From: Nonomuraea terrae
GTDB taxonomy: Bacteria; Actinomycetota; Actinomycetes; Streptosporangiales; Streptosporangiaceae
Reading direction: 5' to 3'
Assembly: GCF_004348995.1 (NCBI RefSeq)
Contig: NZ_SMKQ01000011.1
Span: forward strand, 1-64,000
DNA length: 64,000 nt
The notes below the pieces were generated by a model. It worked only from the letters and a program-made list of their open reading frames with translations. It was not told the DNA's origin and made no database searches. This document shows positions 1 through 7,752 of this stretch, in pieces. The position numbers and the translations under genes were made by a program. The number at the start of each line of letters is the position of its first letter. Position 1 is the stretch's first letter.

Positions 1-72
1 GTCCCACCCCTGGGCGATGTACTCGGCGAACGCGGGGATCTCCGACAACCTGGGCAGTTTGCCGTCACTCAC
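1..72 (-). CDS. N-terminal fragment of an unidentified protein, cut by the window edge
   Basis: Only the first 24 codons are visible, reading leftward from a GTG at 72; they begin [15 protein letters not shown]. The GTG overlaps the stop of the iminopeptidase gene upstream (its TGA is at 67-65), which indicates translational coupling in the same operon. The short N-terminus is not enough to name a family. From the context (a peptidase plus the remains of a peptide-transporter ATPase) a second peptidase, for example of the M24 aminopeptidase P type, would be reasonable, but that is inference only. Confidence 0.5.
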   Translation of the reverse strand, partial: MSDGKLPRLSEIPAFAEYIAQGWD

Positions 73-1354
73 CGGTGATTCCTCCTCCCATCTCACGCAC
101 GAGGCCGGTCAGCCGGGTGAAGACCCGGTCGTCGCCGATGCCGTCGTGCTCCCACTCGTTGGTGACCCAGACCTGCGTGTTGCCCACTCGGGCGGCGGTG
201 TCGAGCTGCAGGCCGGCGTCGACGTACATGTCGTCGAAGTAGACGGCGGCGGCCACCGGCGCCTCGTTGGCCGCCAGGCGGTCCAGGTCGTACAGCGGCG
301 GCCACTCCGCCCGCTCGGCGAGCAGCTCGACGGCCGCGCGGAACGGGCGCAGCGCCCGGATCTCCTCGAACATCCAGGGGTAGATCATCTCCCCGGTGAA
401 CAGCAGCGGCCGCGCGTCCTCGGCGAAGGCCGGGTGACGGGCGCGCTCGCGCTGCGCCGCCCAGGCCGTCGCGCCCGGCCCCGAGCCGTAGATGCTCTCC
501 TGCAGCGCGGCGAACAGCGGGTTGTCGGCGTACGACGAGCGGGCCAGCACCTGGTGCAGGAACGTCTCGGGCAGCTCGCCGCGATCGTCCGGCACGGCCT
601 CGTCGAGCAGCCAGTGCATGCGCTCGTAGCCCGGCTTCATGCCGAAGTCTATGCCGAGCGACTGCAGCCGCCGCACGGTGAGCACGTCGCCGTCGGGCAG
701 CAGGACGTCACCCTCGGCCAGCCGGTCGGCCAGCGTCCCCGCCGTCTCGGCGTGTTGCGGGTAGCGGCGGTAGAACGCGGCGTTCTTGGCCGCGACCCGC
801 GGGTAGGTGCGCCGGTAGACCTCCTCGGCGTCCGGGTCGAGCGAAGGCAGGCCGCCGGTGACGTAGCAGGCGGTCAGCCCCTCCGGCGCGGCCGACAGGT
901 AGCGCAGCGTGAGGAAGCCGCCGTAGCTCTGCCCGAGCGTGGACCAGCGCCGCCCACCGAAGATCGTCTTGCGCAGGTGCTCGGCGTCGGCGACGATCGA
1001 GTCCGCCAGGAAGCGCGCGAGATAGTCGGCGCCCTCCTTGGCGCCGAGCGCGCTCATCGCCCGCCCGTCGATGCGCGAGCTGCGGCCCGTGCCGCGCTGG
1101 TCGAGCAGGATCACCCGGTACGTCTCCAGCGCCCGCCCCAGCCAGCCCGACCGGTCGAGCGGCCGGGGGCTCTTGCCGCCGGGGCCGCCCTGCAGGTAGA
1201 GCAGGCACGGCAGGTCCTCGCCGTCGCGGGCGGGGTCGACCACCTCGCGGGCGAACACCGTGATGGTCTCCCCAGGGTCGGACCAGTCGAGCGGCACCTG
1301 CTCGACGTGGTCACGCATCCGCATCCCGGGGATCGTGTAGGTCGCGGTGATCAA
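65..1354 (-). CDS. Proline iminopeptidase-type alpha/beta hydrolase (peptidase family S33)
   Basis: 429 aa, a cytoplasmic serine peptidase expected to release N-terminal proline from short peptides. Visible landmarks are the GGPGG oxyanion segment at residues 56-60, DQRGTGRS at 85-92, and the nucleophile elbow GQSYGG at 141-146 with Ser143; a late HDG near residue 405 supplies the likely catalytic His. All are characteristic of the S33 prolyl aminopeptidases, and the length is in the usual 400-430 range. The start is TTG at 1354, preceded by a strong AGGAGGGAG ribosome site, and it overlaps the stop of the upstream ATPase remnant (TTGA). The gene therefore once belonged to a peptide ABC transporter operon and would have processed imported peptides. 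The upstream operon is now broken, so its present promoter is unclear. Confidence 0.88.
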   Translation of the reverse strand: MITATYTIPGMRMRDHVEQVPLDWSDPGETITVFAREVVDPARDGEDLPCLLYLQGGPGGKSPRPLDRSGWLGRALETYRVILLDQRGTGRSSRIDGRAMSALGAKEGADYLARFLADSIVADAEHLRKTIFGGRRWSTLGQSYGGFLTLRYLSAAPEGLTACYVTGGLPSLDPDAEEVYRRTYPRVAAKNAAFYRRYPQHAETAGTLADRLAEGDVLLPDGDVLTVRRLQSLGIDFGMKPGYERMHWLLDEAVPDDRGELPETFLHQVLARSSYADNPLFAALQESIYGSGPGATAWAAQRERARHPAFAEDARPLLFTGEMIYPWMFEEIRALRPFRAAVELLAERAEWPPLYDLDRLAANEAPVAAAVYFDDMYVDAGLQLDTAARVGNTQVWVTNEWEHDGIGDDRVFTRLTGLVREMGGGITGE

Positions 1355-1605
1355 GCTTTCTCCCTCCTGCGGCGGTCCCCCTCCGGGTCGATGCGGGGGA
1401 TGGCCGCCGGCAGCGTGCGCGTGTAATCATCCTGTGGGTCGCCGAAGACCTGCCCGGTGGGGCCGCGTTCGACGATTCTGCCCTTGCTCATCACCGCGAC
1501 CCGCTCCGCGATCTGGCGCACCACGGCCAGGTCGTGCGCGATGAACACGTAGCTGAAGCCGCTTTCGCGCTGCAGCCGCCGCAGCAGGTCGATGATCTGC
1601 GCTCG
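1351..1605 (-). pseudogene. C-terminal remnant of an oligopeptide ABC transporter ATPase (OppF/DppF type)
   Basis: The leftward frame reads [15 protein letters not shown], then [19 protein letters not shown], then an arginine-rich tail ending at 1351. This is the section after Walker B, including the switch histidine of the H-loop (the H in FIAHDL), of the oligopeptide/dipeptide importer ATPases. The Walker A, signature and Walker B segments (about 200 residues) are absent. At about 1600-1606 the frame runs straight into a GH127 remnant instead. The short piece cannot act as an ATPase. Its stop codon still overlaps the TTG start of the iminopeptidase gene, so the original operon order is preserved at this end. 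Confidence 0.8.
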
Positions 1606-2120
1606 CCCGTCTCCCTGTCAGCTCGACCAGCGCCGTCTCCGCCTCGGGATGGCCGCACAGCCCCGACTCCGCGAACCGCTCCACCACCAGGTCCGCGAAG
1701 CGCCGGGCCACGCGCAGCAGCCGGTCGTCGCCCAGCCGGCGGGAGGCCGCGACGGCGGCCTGCACGAGGTGGCCGAGGTGGTACAGCTCGTGCCCCAGGC
1801 CAGGTCCTCCCACGGCTTCTTGGGGCCGGCCGGGTCCTGGAAGGAGGAGTTGAGGTAGCCGTCGTCGGCCTGGACGCGTTCCAGGAGGCCGACGACCTCC
1901 TCGTAGAACTCCCGCGGCCCTTCCTCGCCCTCGCCGAGCTCGTACGCCAGCCCTTCGAGGGTCTTGTACAGATCGGTGTCGAGGAAGGGGTAGCGGCCCC
2001 CGGTACGGCGGCGGATCCTGCTCCAGCGGGCACCTCAGGTCGGCGACGTTGCCGGCCGCGCGGAGCTGCTCGATGATGTGGGGGACCGTGGCCGTGCATC
2101 CCAGTAATGCGTGGCATTGC
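1600..2120 (-). pseudogene. Decayed GH127 (DUF1680) beta-L-arabinofuranosidase fragment
   Basis: Read leftward, three successive frames together give a recognisable GH127 segment. The first is VPHIIEQLRAAGNVADLR followed by EQDPPPYRG. After a one-base shift near 2000 comes RYPFLDTDLYKTLEGLAYEL and VGLLERVQADDGYLNSSFQD. After a second shift near 1797 comes GHELYHLGHLVQAAVAASRR and FADLVVERFAESGLCGHPE. A third shift gives RETGER before the sequence joins the ATPase remnant. GH127 enzymes are normally about 630-700 aa; only about 170 residues remain, without the catalytic cysteine cluster. The multiple frameshifts and truncation at both ends mark this as a dead gene. Confidence 0.82.
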
Positions 2121-2189
2121 ACTGCACCCTAGGTGTCCGGCGGGTGTGTTGCCAAGGTCTGGGTCAAGTACGTAAAGAGAACGTAATTC

Positions 2190-2653
2190 ACCGTATGTCG
2201 CCTGAGGTGGTGATCAGGGTGAAGTTCGGCGCCCAGCGCGACCACGACGGCAACTGGCTGGGCTACGACGGCCGCCCGCCTGTCGGAAGCCGGGGCCACG
2301 ACCATCCGGCGTGCCCGCGCCGTCCACCCCATCGCCGACGTGCAGCTCGAGTACTCCCTGTTGTCGCGGGGCATCGAGCGGGAGATCCTGCCCGTCTGCC
2401 GCGAGCTCGGCGTCGCCGTGACCGCGTACGGCGTGCTGTCCAGGGGGCTGATCAGCGGCCACTGGAGCAAGGAGCGGTCGGCGGCGTCGGGCGACTTCCG
2501 CGGCTTCAGCCCGCGCTTCTCCGGCGGACGCCCTGCGGGTGACCCTGACTGGCGACGATCTGGCCGCGATCGAGGCCGCAGTGCCGCCGGGTAGCGGCCG
2601 CCGGCGGCCGCTACCCCGAGGCGGCCATGGGCGAGCTCGACAGCGAACGCTGA
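2190..2653 (+). pseudogene. Aldo/keto reductase pseudogene with internal deletions
   Basis: Rightward fragments match the AKR fold in order. VVIRVKFGAQRDHDGNWLGY at about 2208 corresponds to the strand and loop around the catalytic Lys. After a jump into another frame near 2280 comes RLSEAGATTIRRARAVHPIA, then VQLEYSLLSRGIEREILPVC and ELGVAVTAYGVLSRGLISGH. Another jump near 2525 leads to ADALRVTLTGDDLAAIEAAV, and after a last frameshift near 2592 the normal C-terminus RYPEAAMGELDSER ends at TGA 2651-2653. The N-terminus (with the catalytic Asp and Tyr) and two internal blocks are missing. The gene faces the GH127 remnant head to head with about 70 bases between. Confidence 0.82.
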
Positions 2654-2657
2654 GGGC

Positions 2658-3398
2658 TCAGCGCTCGATGAGCGTGACCTCCAGGGAGTAGTGGGAGGCC
2701 CGGTAGACGTGGGAGCCGTGCTCGACCGCCCGGCCCTGGTCGTCGTAGGTGGTGCGGATCATCGTCAGCAGCGGAGCGCCCCGGCGCTCCTCCAGCAGCC
2801 GGGCCTCCGCCTGCGTGGCGGCCCGCGCGCCGATGCGCTGGTTGGCCACGCGCATCCGCACGCCCGCCGAGCGCAGCAGCTCGTACAGGCCGCGGCCCTC
2901 CAGATCGGCGGCCGTGAGCGCGGCCAGCCCCACCGGCAGCCAGTTGTGCAGAACCGCCAGCGGCTCGCCCGCCGCGAAGCGCACCCGCTCTAGGTAGAGA
3001 ACCTCGGAACCGGACTCCACGCCGAGGATGCCGGCGACCTCCTCCTCCACCGGGCGCGGCTCCAGCCTCAGCACCTGCGTGGCCGGCTCCTGGCCGGCCC
3101 GGCGCAGGTCGTCGTAGAGGCTGGTCAGCTCGACCGAGCGCTTGACCTGGCCGTGCACCACCTGCGTGCCGACGCCGCGTTTGCGGACCAGCAGGCCCTT
3201 GTCGACGAGGTACTGGATCGCCTGGCGGATCGTGGGCCGCGACAGGCCGAGTTTGTCGGCCAGCAGGATCTCGTTGTCGAGCCGCGAGCCCGGCGCCAGG
3301 TCGCCTCGCCGGATGGCCTCGGCGATCTGCTCGGCCACCTGGAAGTAGAGCGGCACGGGACTGGATCGATCCAGGTCGATGGCGAGATTGGCGGTCAT
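2658..3398 (-). CDS. GntR-family transcriptional regulator, HutC subfamily (UTRA ligand domain)
   Basis: 246 aa. Residues 10-80 form a winged helix-turn-helix with the typical recognition segment LGLSRPTIRQAIQYLVDKGL. Residues from about 95 to the end match the UTRA effector domain, including the late IRTTYDDQGRAVEHGSHVYR motif common to HutC regulators of sugar and amino-acid pathways. The gene is divergent from the inositol-monophosphatase-like gene, and a palindrome of the HutC operator type lies between them at 3425-3434. It probably represses that gene and perhaps itself. The ligand cannot be told from the sequence; an imported sugar or phosphosugar would be normal for the family. Confidence 0.9.
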   Translation of the reverse strand: MTANLAIDLDRSSPVPLYFQVAEQIAEAIRRGDLAPGSRLDNEILLADKLGLSRPTIRQAIQYLVDKGLLVRKRGVGTQVVHGQVKRSVELTSLYDDLRRAGQEPATQVLRLEPRPVEEEVAGILGVESGSEVLYLERVRFAAGEPLAVLHNWLPVGLAALTAADLEGRGLYELLRSAGVRMRVANQRIGARAATQAEARLLEERRGAPLLTMIRTTYDDQGRAVEHGSHVYRASHYSLEVTLIER

Positions 3399-3424
3399 GC
3401 TGATCAGCCTAACTCAGGTCAGAA

Positions 3425-3434
3425 TGTCCAGACA
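3425..3434. promoter_or_regulatory. Candidate HutC/GntR operator, TGTCCAGACA
   Basis: TGTCCAGACA is an interrupted dyad (TGTC-CA-GACA) flanked by A/T bases, close to the GT-N-TA-N-AC type of site known for HutC regulators. It lies between the divergent GntR gene (start 3398) and the phosphatase gene (start 3485), in the position expected for control of both. Assignment to the neighbouring GntR protein is inference from position. Confidence 0.55.
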
Positions 3435-3484
3435 AACGCGCCGACCGGGTGTGCGGCGCGCGCCCGGGAGGTAGGGGAGAGGGC

Positions 3485-4258
3485 ATGGACGCGACGCATC
3501 TGCTCGACACCGCCACCGAGGCCGCCAGGGCCGTCGGCCCCCGTCTGCGCAAGGCCTTCAGATCCCGGCCCGGCGTGGCCACCAAGCGCGACTTCCACGA
3601 CCCCGTGACCGAGCACGACCGGGCCGCCGAGGAGACCATCCGCACCGTCATCGCCTCCCGCGCGCCGGGCAGCACGATCATCGGCGAGGAGGGCGGCACT
3701 ACCGGCGCCGGCGACATCGTCTGGTACGTCGACCCCATCGACGGCACCGCCAACTTCGCCGCCGGCCTGCCGTTCTTCTGCGTCTCCATCGCCGCCGCCG
3801 TCCGCGGGGAGCTGGTGGCGGGAGTCGTTTACGACCCCGTACGCGACGACGAGTTCACCGCCACCCCCGACGGCGCCTGGTGCAACGGCACGCCGCTGCG
3901 CAGCGCCGGAGCCACCCGCGACCGTGAGGCCATGCTGCTGTCGAGCTACCCCACACCGCGCGACCTCGACGCCGACGGCGAGGCCGCGCTCCAGCGCTAC
4001 GGCCGTTTCCTGGCGTCGTTCGCCGCCGTGCGCAAGCCGGGCAGCGCCGCGCTCAAGCTCGCCCACGTCGCCGCCGGCTGGTCCGACGCCGCGTACGGCA
4101 CCCGCTCCAACCCGTGGGACGTGGCCGCCGGGGCGCTGCTCGTGCGCGCGGCCGGCGGCGTCTACCTGGGAGACCCGCTGGCCACGGGCGACTACCTGGC
4201 GCACGTGGGCGGGTTCGACTTAACGTCGTCCGCGCTCGCCGAGGTGGCCCCACACTGA
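3485..4258 (+). CDS. Inositol monophosphatase family phosphatase
   Basis: 257 aa, a Mg-dependent phosphatase of the IMPase/FBPase/CysQ superfamily. The metal sites are visible: GEEG at 67-70, DPIDGTANF at 83-91 and WDVAAGALLVRAAGG near 213-227. The substrate may be a sugar or inositol phosphate, or 3'-phosphoadenosine 5'-phosphate; motifs alone do not decide. The ATG at 3485 is chosen because a purine-rich GGGAGGTAGGGGAG stretch precedes it. The 3' end overlaps the convergent HAD gene by 39 bases. Divergence from a HutC-type regulator suggests an inducible role in sugar or cyclitol catabolism. Confidence 0.85.
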   Translation: MDATHLLDTATEAARAVGPRLRKAFRSRPGVATKRDFHDPVTEHDRAAEETIRTVIASRAPGSTIIGEEGGTTGAGDIVWYVDPIDGTANFAAGLPFFCVSIAAAVRGELVAGVVYDPVRDDEFTATPDGAWCNGTPLRSAGATRDREAMLLSSYPTPRDLDADGEAALQRYGRFLASFAAVRKPGSAALKLAHVAAGWSDAAYGTRSNPWDVAAGALLVRAAGGVYLGDPLATGDYLAHVGGFDLTSSALAEVAPH

Positions 4259-4954
4259 CGCGGCGCCGAGCAGGCCGGACAGCTCCGACAACGAGGTGAT
4301 GCGCGGGAACCCGGCGGGCGCCGGCTCGGCGCCCAGCCGGTCCAGCCAGACCGAGCGCATCCCGGTCGCCGCCGGGGCCGTCACGTCGTTGCGCACGTCG
4401 TCGCCGACCAGCAGCACCTCCTCCGGCGCCAGCCCGAGCGCGGCGGCGGCCCCGGTGTAGGCGGCGGGCACGGGCTTGAAACCGCCGAGCACCTCGCCCG
4501 TCAGCACCGGGCCGACCTGCCCCTCCAGGCCGATCGCGCGGACCTTCGCCTCCTGCATGCGCTGGGCGCCGTTCGTCAGCACCCCGAGCGCGAACCCGCG
4601 CAGTCCCGCCACCGCCTGCGCCGCGTCGGGGAAGGCCGCCCAGCCCCGCCGGTAGCGCCCGGCGAAGTCGTCGAACGCCGCGTCGAGGTCGGCGGGGACG
4701 GCCAGGCCCAGCTCCCGGCACAGGGCGGTCACCCGCAGGCGGCGCTGCTCCTGCACCGTGCACCGGCCCGCCTGCCACATCGCGAGGTACGGGCCCTCCA
4801 TCGCCTCCCACAGCGCGGCCGTCTCGGCCAGGCGCGGGTGGCCGGGCGCGCGGGCCTCGACCCAGGCCACGATCGCGGCGTCGGCGGCGCCCCGGTGGTC
4901 GAGCAGGGTGCCGTCGAGGTCGAACAGGATCCCCTTGACCGGGGAAGACGTCAT
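4220..4954 (-). CDS. HAD superfamily hydrolase (phosphoglycolate-phosphatase-like)
   Basis: 244 aa from the ATG at 4954, which is preceded by GAGGTG. Motif I FDLDGTLLD is at residues 11-19 (nucleophile Asp12, acid Asp14), motif II is VLTNG, the motif III lysine is in GGFKPVPAAY, and motif IV is LVGDDVRND. The helical cap between motifs I and II makes it a type C1 HAD phosphatase of the YjjG/HAD-IA kind. The substrate is unknown; many relatives are housekeeping phosphatases for damaged or surplus phosphometabolites. An in-frame GTG lies further upstream at 5017 but has no clear ribosome site. Confidence 0.87.
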   Translation of the reverse strand: MTSSPVKGILFDLDGTLLDHRGAADAAIVAWVEARAPGHPRLAETAALWEAMEGPYLAMWQAGRCTVQEQRRLRVTALCRELGLAVPADLDAAFDDFAGRYRRGWAAFPDAAQAVAGLRGFALGVLTNGAQRMQEAKVRAIGLEGQVGPVLTGEVLGGFKPVPAAYTGAAAALGLAPEEVLLVGDDVRNDVTAPAATGMRSVWLDRLGAEPAPAGFPRITSLSELSGLLGAASVWGHLGERGRR

Positions 4955-4976
4955 GGGGCACCTCGGGTCGGGGTCG

Positions 4977-5702
4977 TCACTGGCCGGACGCCGTGACGAT
5001 GCGGGCGGCCGTCTCACGGGGAGGGTAGCCCAGCGTGAGACCGCGGACCGACAGCGGGGCCCGTTCGAAGCGCTCCTCGCCCTCCTCGGGCAGCACGTAG
5101 TGCAGCGCGGGGGACAGGGAGCGGTGGGCGGCCAGGGCGGCCGTCTCCGGCTCGGCCAGCTCGCGCGGCAGCGACTCCCGGTAGTCGGCGATCAGCGCGT
5201 CGAGGTCGAACAGCTGCCCGTACCGCTCGGAGGTGCCGGCCACGACCCGCACCAGCTCGCCCTCGACGCGCGCGTGGTAGACGAGGTTCGTGCCGCCGCA
5301 CTTGGCGAACCAGCGCAGCGCCTGCTCGGCGGGCAGCGTGAACGTGCCGTACGGCTTGCGCCCGTAGAGCAGCGCCTCGGCGATCCAGCGGTCGCACCAC
5401 AGCTCGTCGCGGTAGGGGGACGGCGCGGCCGGGTCGAGGGTCAGGCCCTGGGCCAGGACCGGGTTCCACGCCGACACCATCGGGCTGGAGAAACGCGGCA
5501 TGCAGGGGCCGCGCCAGCGGCTGAGCGGGTAGCCGTACCAGATGGTCACGACCTCGACCTGGCGGTCGGGCAGGGCGCGCTCGTAGGTGCCGTTCATGAC
5601 CTGGCCGCCGTCGGGGTGGCGCCACGGCCCGGGGGCGACGGAGGAGTCTGCGGGGACCCGGGGAGTCCGGTAGTCGGGATGCAGGACCCACGTGTCCGCC
5701 AC
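4977..5702 (-). CDS. Hypothetical protein, unknown function
   Basis: 241 aa, beginning MADTWVLHPDYRTPRVPADS. I do not recognise the family. It has no signal peptide or membrane segment and is rich in aromatic residues (Trp, Tyr), with conserved-looking stretches TIWYGYPLSRWRGPCMPRF and LWCDRWIAEALLYGR. The codon usage is strongly GC3-biased like its neighbours, which supports a real gene. It lies 22 bases upstream of the HAD gene on the same strand and may be co-transcribed with it. Confidence 0.65.
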   Translation of the reverse strand: MADTWVLHPDYRTPRVPADSSVAPGPWRHPDGGQVMNGTYERALPDRQVEVVTIWYGYPLSRWRGPCMPRFSSPMVSAWNPVLAQGLTLDPAAPSPYRDELWCDRWIAEALLYGRKPYGTFTLPAEQALRWFAKCGGTNLVYHARVEGELVRVVAGTSERYGQLFDLDALIADYRESLPRELAEPETAALAAHRSLSPALHYVLPEEGEERFERAPLSVRGLTLGYPPRETAARIVTASGQ

Positions 5703-5842
5703 AGTGTCAGCCCCTTCCGATCGACGTGTTCCACGACGTCAGACGCCTAGAGGTGGCCATCGTGCACCACGGGCCACCCCCGTGCAATAGACAGGGTGTA
5801 AACGCTGATTTTTGTCATCGGCGAACGTGACGTACGTCCCTG

Positions 5843-6496
5843 TCAGTGACGCTGGCGGTAGTCGCCGGCGTTGCGGACGTGCTCGATCATGATGCGTTCC
5901 GCGCGCTCGCCGTCGCCCGCCTCCAGGGCGGCCAGGATGCCCTCGTGCGCGTCGAGCTGGATCCTCACCTGGGTCTCGTCGAGCCACAACGACGCCTCGG
6001 CGGGCACCGGGAAGCTGTTGCGCACCGAGCGGGCGTGCTCGCCCAGGAAGGCGGGGCCGCCGATGTCGACGATGCGCAGGTGGAAGCGCCTGCTCTGCTC
6101 GCCGAGCCGCTCGTTCCTGCCGCGGACGGCGTCCTCCGCCATCGCGGCGTGCAGCTCCCGCAGCTCCGCCAGCTCCGCGGCGGTGATCCGGGACGCCGCC
6201 AGCCGCGCCCCCAGCCCCTCGACCACGGCGCGCAGCCCGTAGTACTCGGCCAGCGCCTCGTCGCCGAGGTCGACCACGGTCGCGCCGTGGTGGGCCTCGT
6301 AGCTGATCAGCCGATCCTTCTCCAGCCTCCGCAGCGCCTCGCGGACCGGCGTCACCGACACCCCGAGGCGCTTGGCCACCTCGCCGGCGCGCAGCGCCGT
6401 GCCGCCGGGGATCCGTGAGCTGCGGATCTCCTCCAGGAGCACGGTGTAGACGTATTCGGCCTTGCTCATGGGCGGCCGCGGCTCGCTGGATGACAT
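5843..6496 (-). CDS. GntR-family transcriptional regulator, FCD (FadR) subfamily
   Basis: 217 aa. The N-terminal winged helix at residues 10-80 contains AKRLGVSVTPVREALRRLEK; the C-terminal two-thirds is the helical FCD effector domain, with likely metal ligands Asp and His in the segments around FHLRIVD and the late HEGILAALEAGD and MIEHV. FCD proteins bind organic acids or acyl-CoA intermediates. It diverges from the CoA-transferase gene, and a perfect inverted repeat sits in the 68-base gap. It is therefore the probable regulator of the carboxylate cluster 6565-10381. Confidence 0.9.
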   Translation of the reverse strand: MSSSEPRPPMSKAEYVYTVLLEEIRSSRIPGGTALRAGEVAKRLGVSVTPVREALRRLEKDRLISYEAHHGATVVDLGDEALAEYYGLRAVVEGLGARLAASRITAAELAELRELHAAMAEDAVRGRNERLGEQSRRFHLRIVDIGGPAFLGEHARSVRNSFPVPAEASLWLDETQVRIQLDAHEGILAALEAGDGERAERIMIEHVRNAGDYRQRH

Positions 6497-6538
6497 GCCC
6501 CCAAGTGTCGCTGATTTAGGCCGATCTGTTGACCTATG

Positions 6539-6555
6539 ACTTATTTCTTATAAGT
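6539..6555. promoter_or_regulatory. Inverted repeat ACTTAT-N5-ATAAGT overlapping a likely promoter
   Basis: ACTTAT at 6539-6544 and ATAAGT at 6550-6555 form a perfect 6-bp dyad. It overlaps a promoter-like pair: TTGACC at 6529-6534 and TAAGTT at 6551-6556 (16-base spacer). A start point 7-9 bases past TAAGTT would fall at or just before the ATG at 6565, so the CoA-transferase mRNA may be leaderless; no ribosome site is visible there. A repressor bound here would block the promoter; the adjacent FCD regulator is the natural candidate. Confidence 0.5.
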
Positions 6556-6564
6556 TACATACCC

Positions 6565-7752
6565 ATGACGAGCCTCGCCGACCTGCGGGTCATCGACGCG
6601 GCGACGCTGTTCGCCGGCCCCTCCGCCGCGATGATGCTGGGCGACTTCGGCGCCGACGTGATCAAGATCGAGCACCCCCGGCGTGGCGACCCGTCGCGCG
6701 GCCACGGCGCCTCGGTGAACGGCGTGGGCCTGTGGTGGAAGACGCTGTCCCGCAACAAGCGCGCCGCCGCCGTGGACCTGTCGCACGGCGACGGCCAGGA
6801 GATCCTGCGCCGCCTCGCGCAGCGGTCCGACGTGCTGATCGAGAACTTCCGGCCCGGCACCCTGGAACGCTGGAACCTCGCCCCCGAGGACCTCCTGGAG
6901 CTCAACCCGCGGCTGATCGTGGCGCGGATGACCGGGTTCGGGCAGTTCGGGCCGATGGCGAAGCAGCCCGGCTTCGGCACGCTGGCCGAGGCCATGAGCG
7001 GGTTCGCCGCCATGACCGGGCAGCCCGACGGCCCGCCCACGCTGCCCCCGCTGGCCCTCGCCGACGGCATCGCCGGCCTGGCCATGGCGTACGCGATCAT
7101 GGTGGCGTTGCACGCCCGCGAGCGGACCGGTCGCGGCCAGGTGATCGACATGGCCATCATCGAGCCGATCCTGGGGCTGCTCGGGCCGCAGATGAGCGCG
7201 TACAAGGCGCTCGGGGCCGTGCCTCAGCGGACGGGCAACCGTTCCAGCAGCAACGCGCCGCGCAACACCTACCGCACCCGCGACGGGCGCTGGCTGGCGA
7301 TCTCCACCAGCGCGCAGCCCATCGCCGAGCGCGTGGTCACCCTGGTCGGCCGGCCCGACCTGGTCGAGCAGCCGTGGTTCGCCACCGGTCACGGCCGGGT
7401 GCAGCACGTGGACGAGCTGGACGAGGCCGTCGCGTCGTGGATCGCCGAGCGGGACGCCGACGAGGTCGTCGCCCGCTTCGAGGAGGCACAGGCCGCCGTC
7501 GCGCCCATCTACGACGTCACGGACATCGCCGAGGACCCGCAGTACGCCGCGCTCGGCACGTTCGTCGAGGTACCCGACGAGGAGCTCGGCTCGCTCACCA
7601 TGCAGAACGTCTGCTTCCGCCTGTCGGACACGCCCGGCGAGATCCGCTGGCCGGGCCGCCCGGTCGGCCGCGACACCGACGAGGTGCTCGCGGAGCTGGA
7701 CTACCCGGAGGAGCGCATCGCCGTGCTGCGCTCGGAAGGGGTGATCGCGTGA
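6565..7752 (+). CDS. CaiB/BaiF (class III) CoA transferase
   Basis: 395 aa. Class III transferases move CoA between carboxylic acids through an aspartyl anhydride. Family landmarks are visible: the N-terminal DAATLFAGPSAAMMLGDFGADVIKIEHP, KRAAAVDL, LIENFRPGTLERW and the active-site region LALADGIAGLAMA with the likely catalytic Asp167. The length is normal for one subunit of the interlocked dimer. The start at 6565 is preferred over an upstream ATG at 6529 because the family N-terminus begins right there. It is followed with a 4-base overlap by a CitE-like lyase, suggesting activation of a dicarboxylate or hydroxy acid to its CoA ester and then cleavage. Confidence 0.9.
   Translation: MTSLADLRVIDAATLFAGPSAAMMLGDFGADVIKIEHPRRGDPSRGHGASVNGVGLWWKTLSRNKRAAAVDLSHGDGQEILRRLAQRSDVLIENFRPGTLERWNLAPEDLLELNPRLIVARMTGFGQFGPMAKQPGFGTLAEAMSGFAAMTGQPDGPPTLPPLALADGIAGLAMAYAIMVALHARERTGRGQVIDMAIIEPILGLLGPQMSAYKALGAVPQRTGNRSSSNAPRNTYRTRDGRWLAISTSAQPIAERVVTLVGRPDLVEQPWFATGHGRVQHVDELDEAVASWIAERDADEVVARFEEAQAAVAPIYDVTDIAEDPQYAALGTFVEVPDEELGSLTMQNVCFRLSDTPGEIRWPGRPVGRDTDEVLAELDYPEERIAVLRSEGVIA

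Noticed and set aside
3485-4258. Assignment of the phosphatase specifically as CysQ (PAP phosphatase) or histidinol phosphatase
   Set aside because: The visible metal-site motifs are common to the whole superfamily; nothing in the neighbourhood decides between them.
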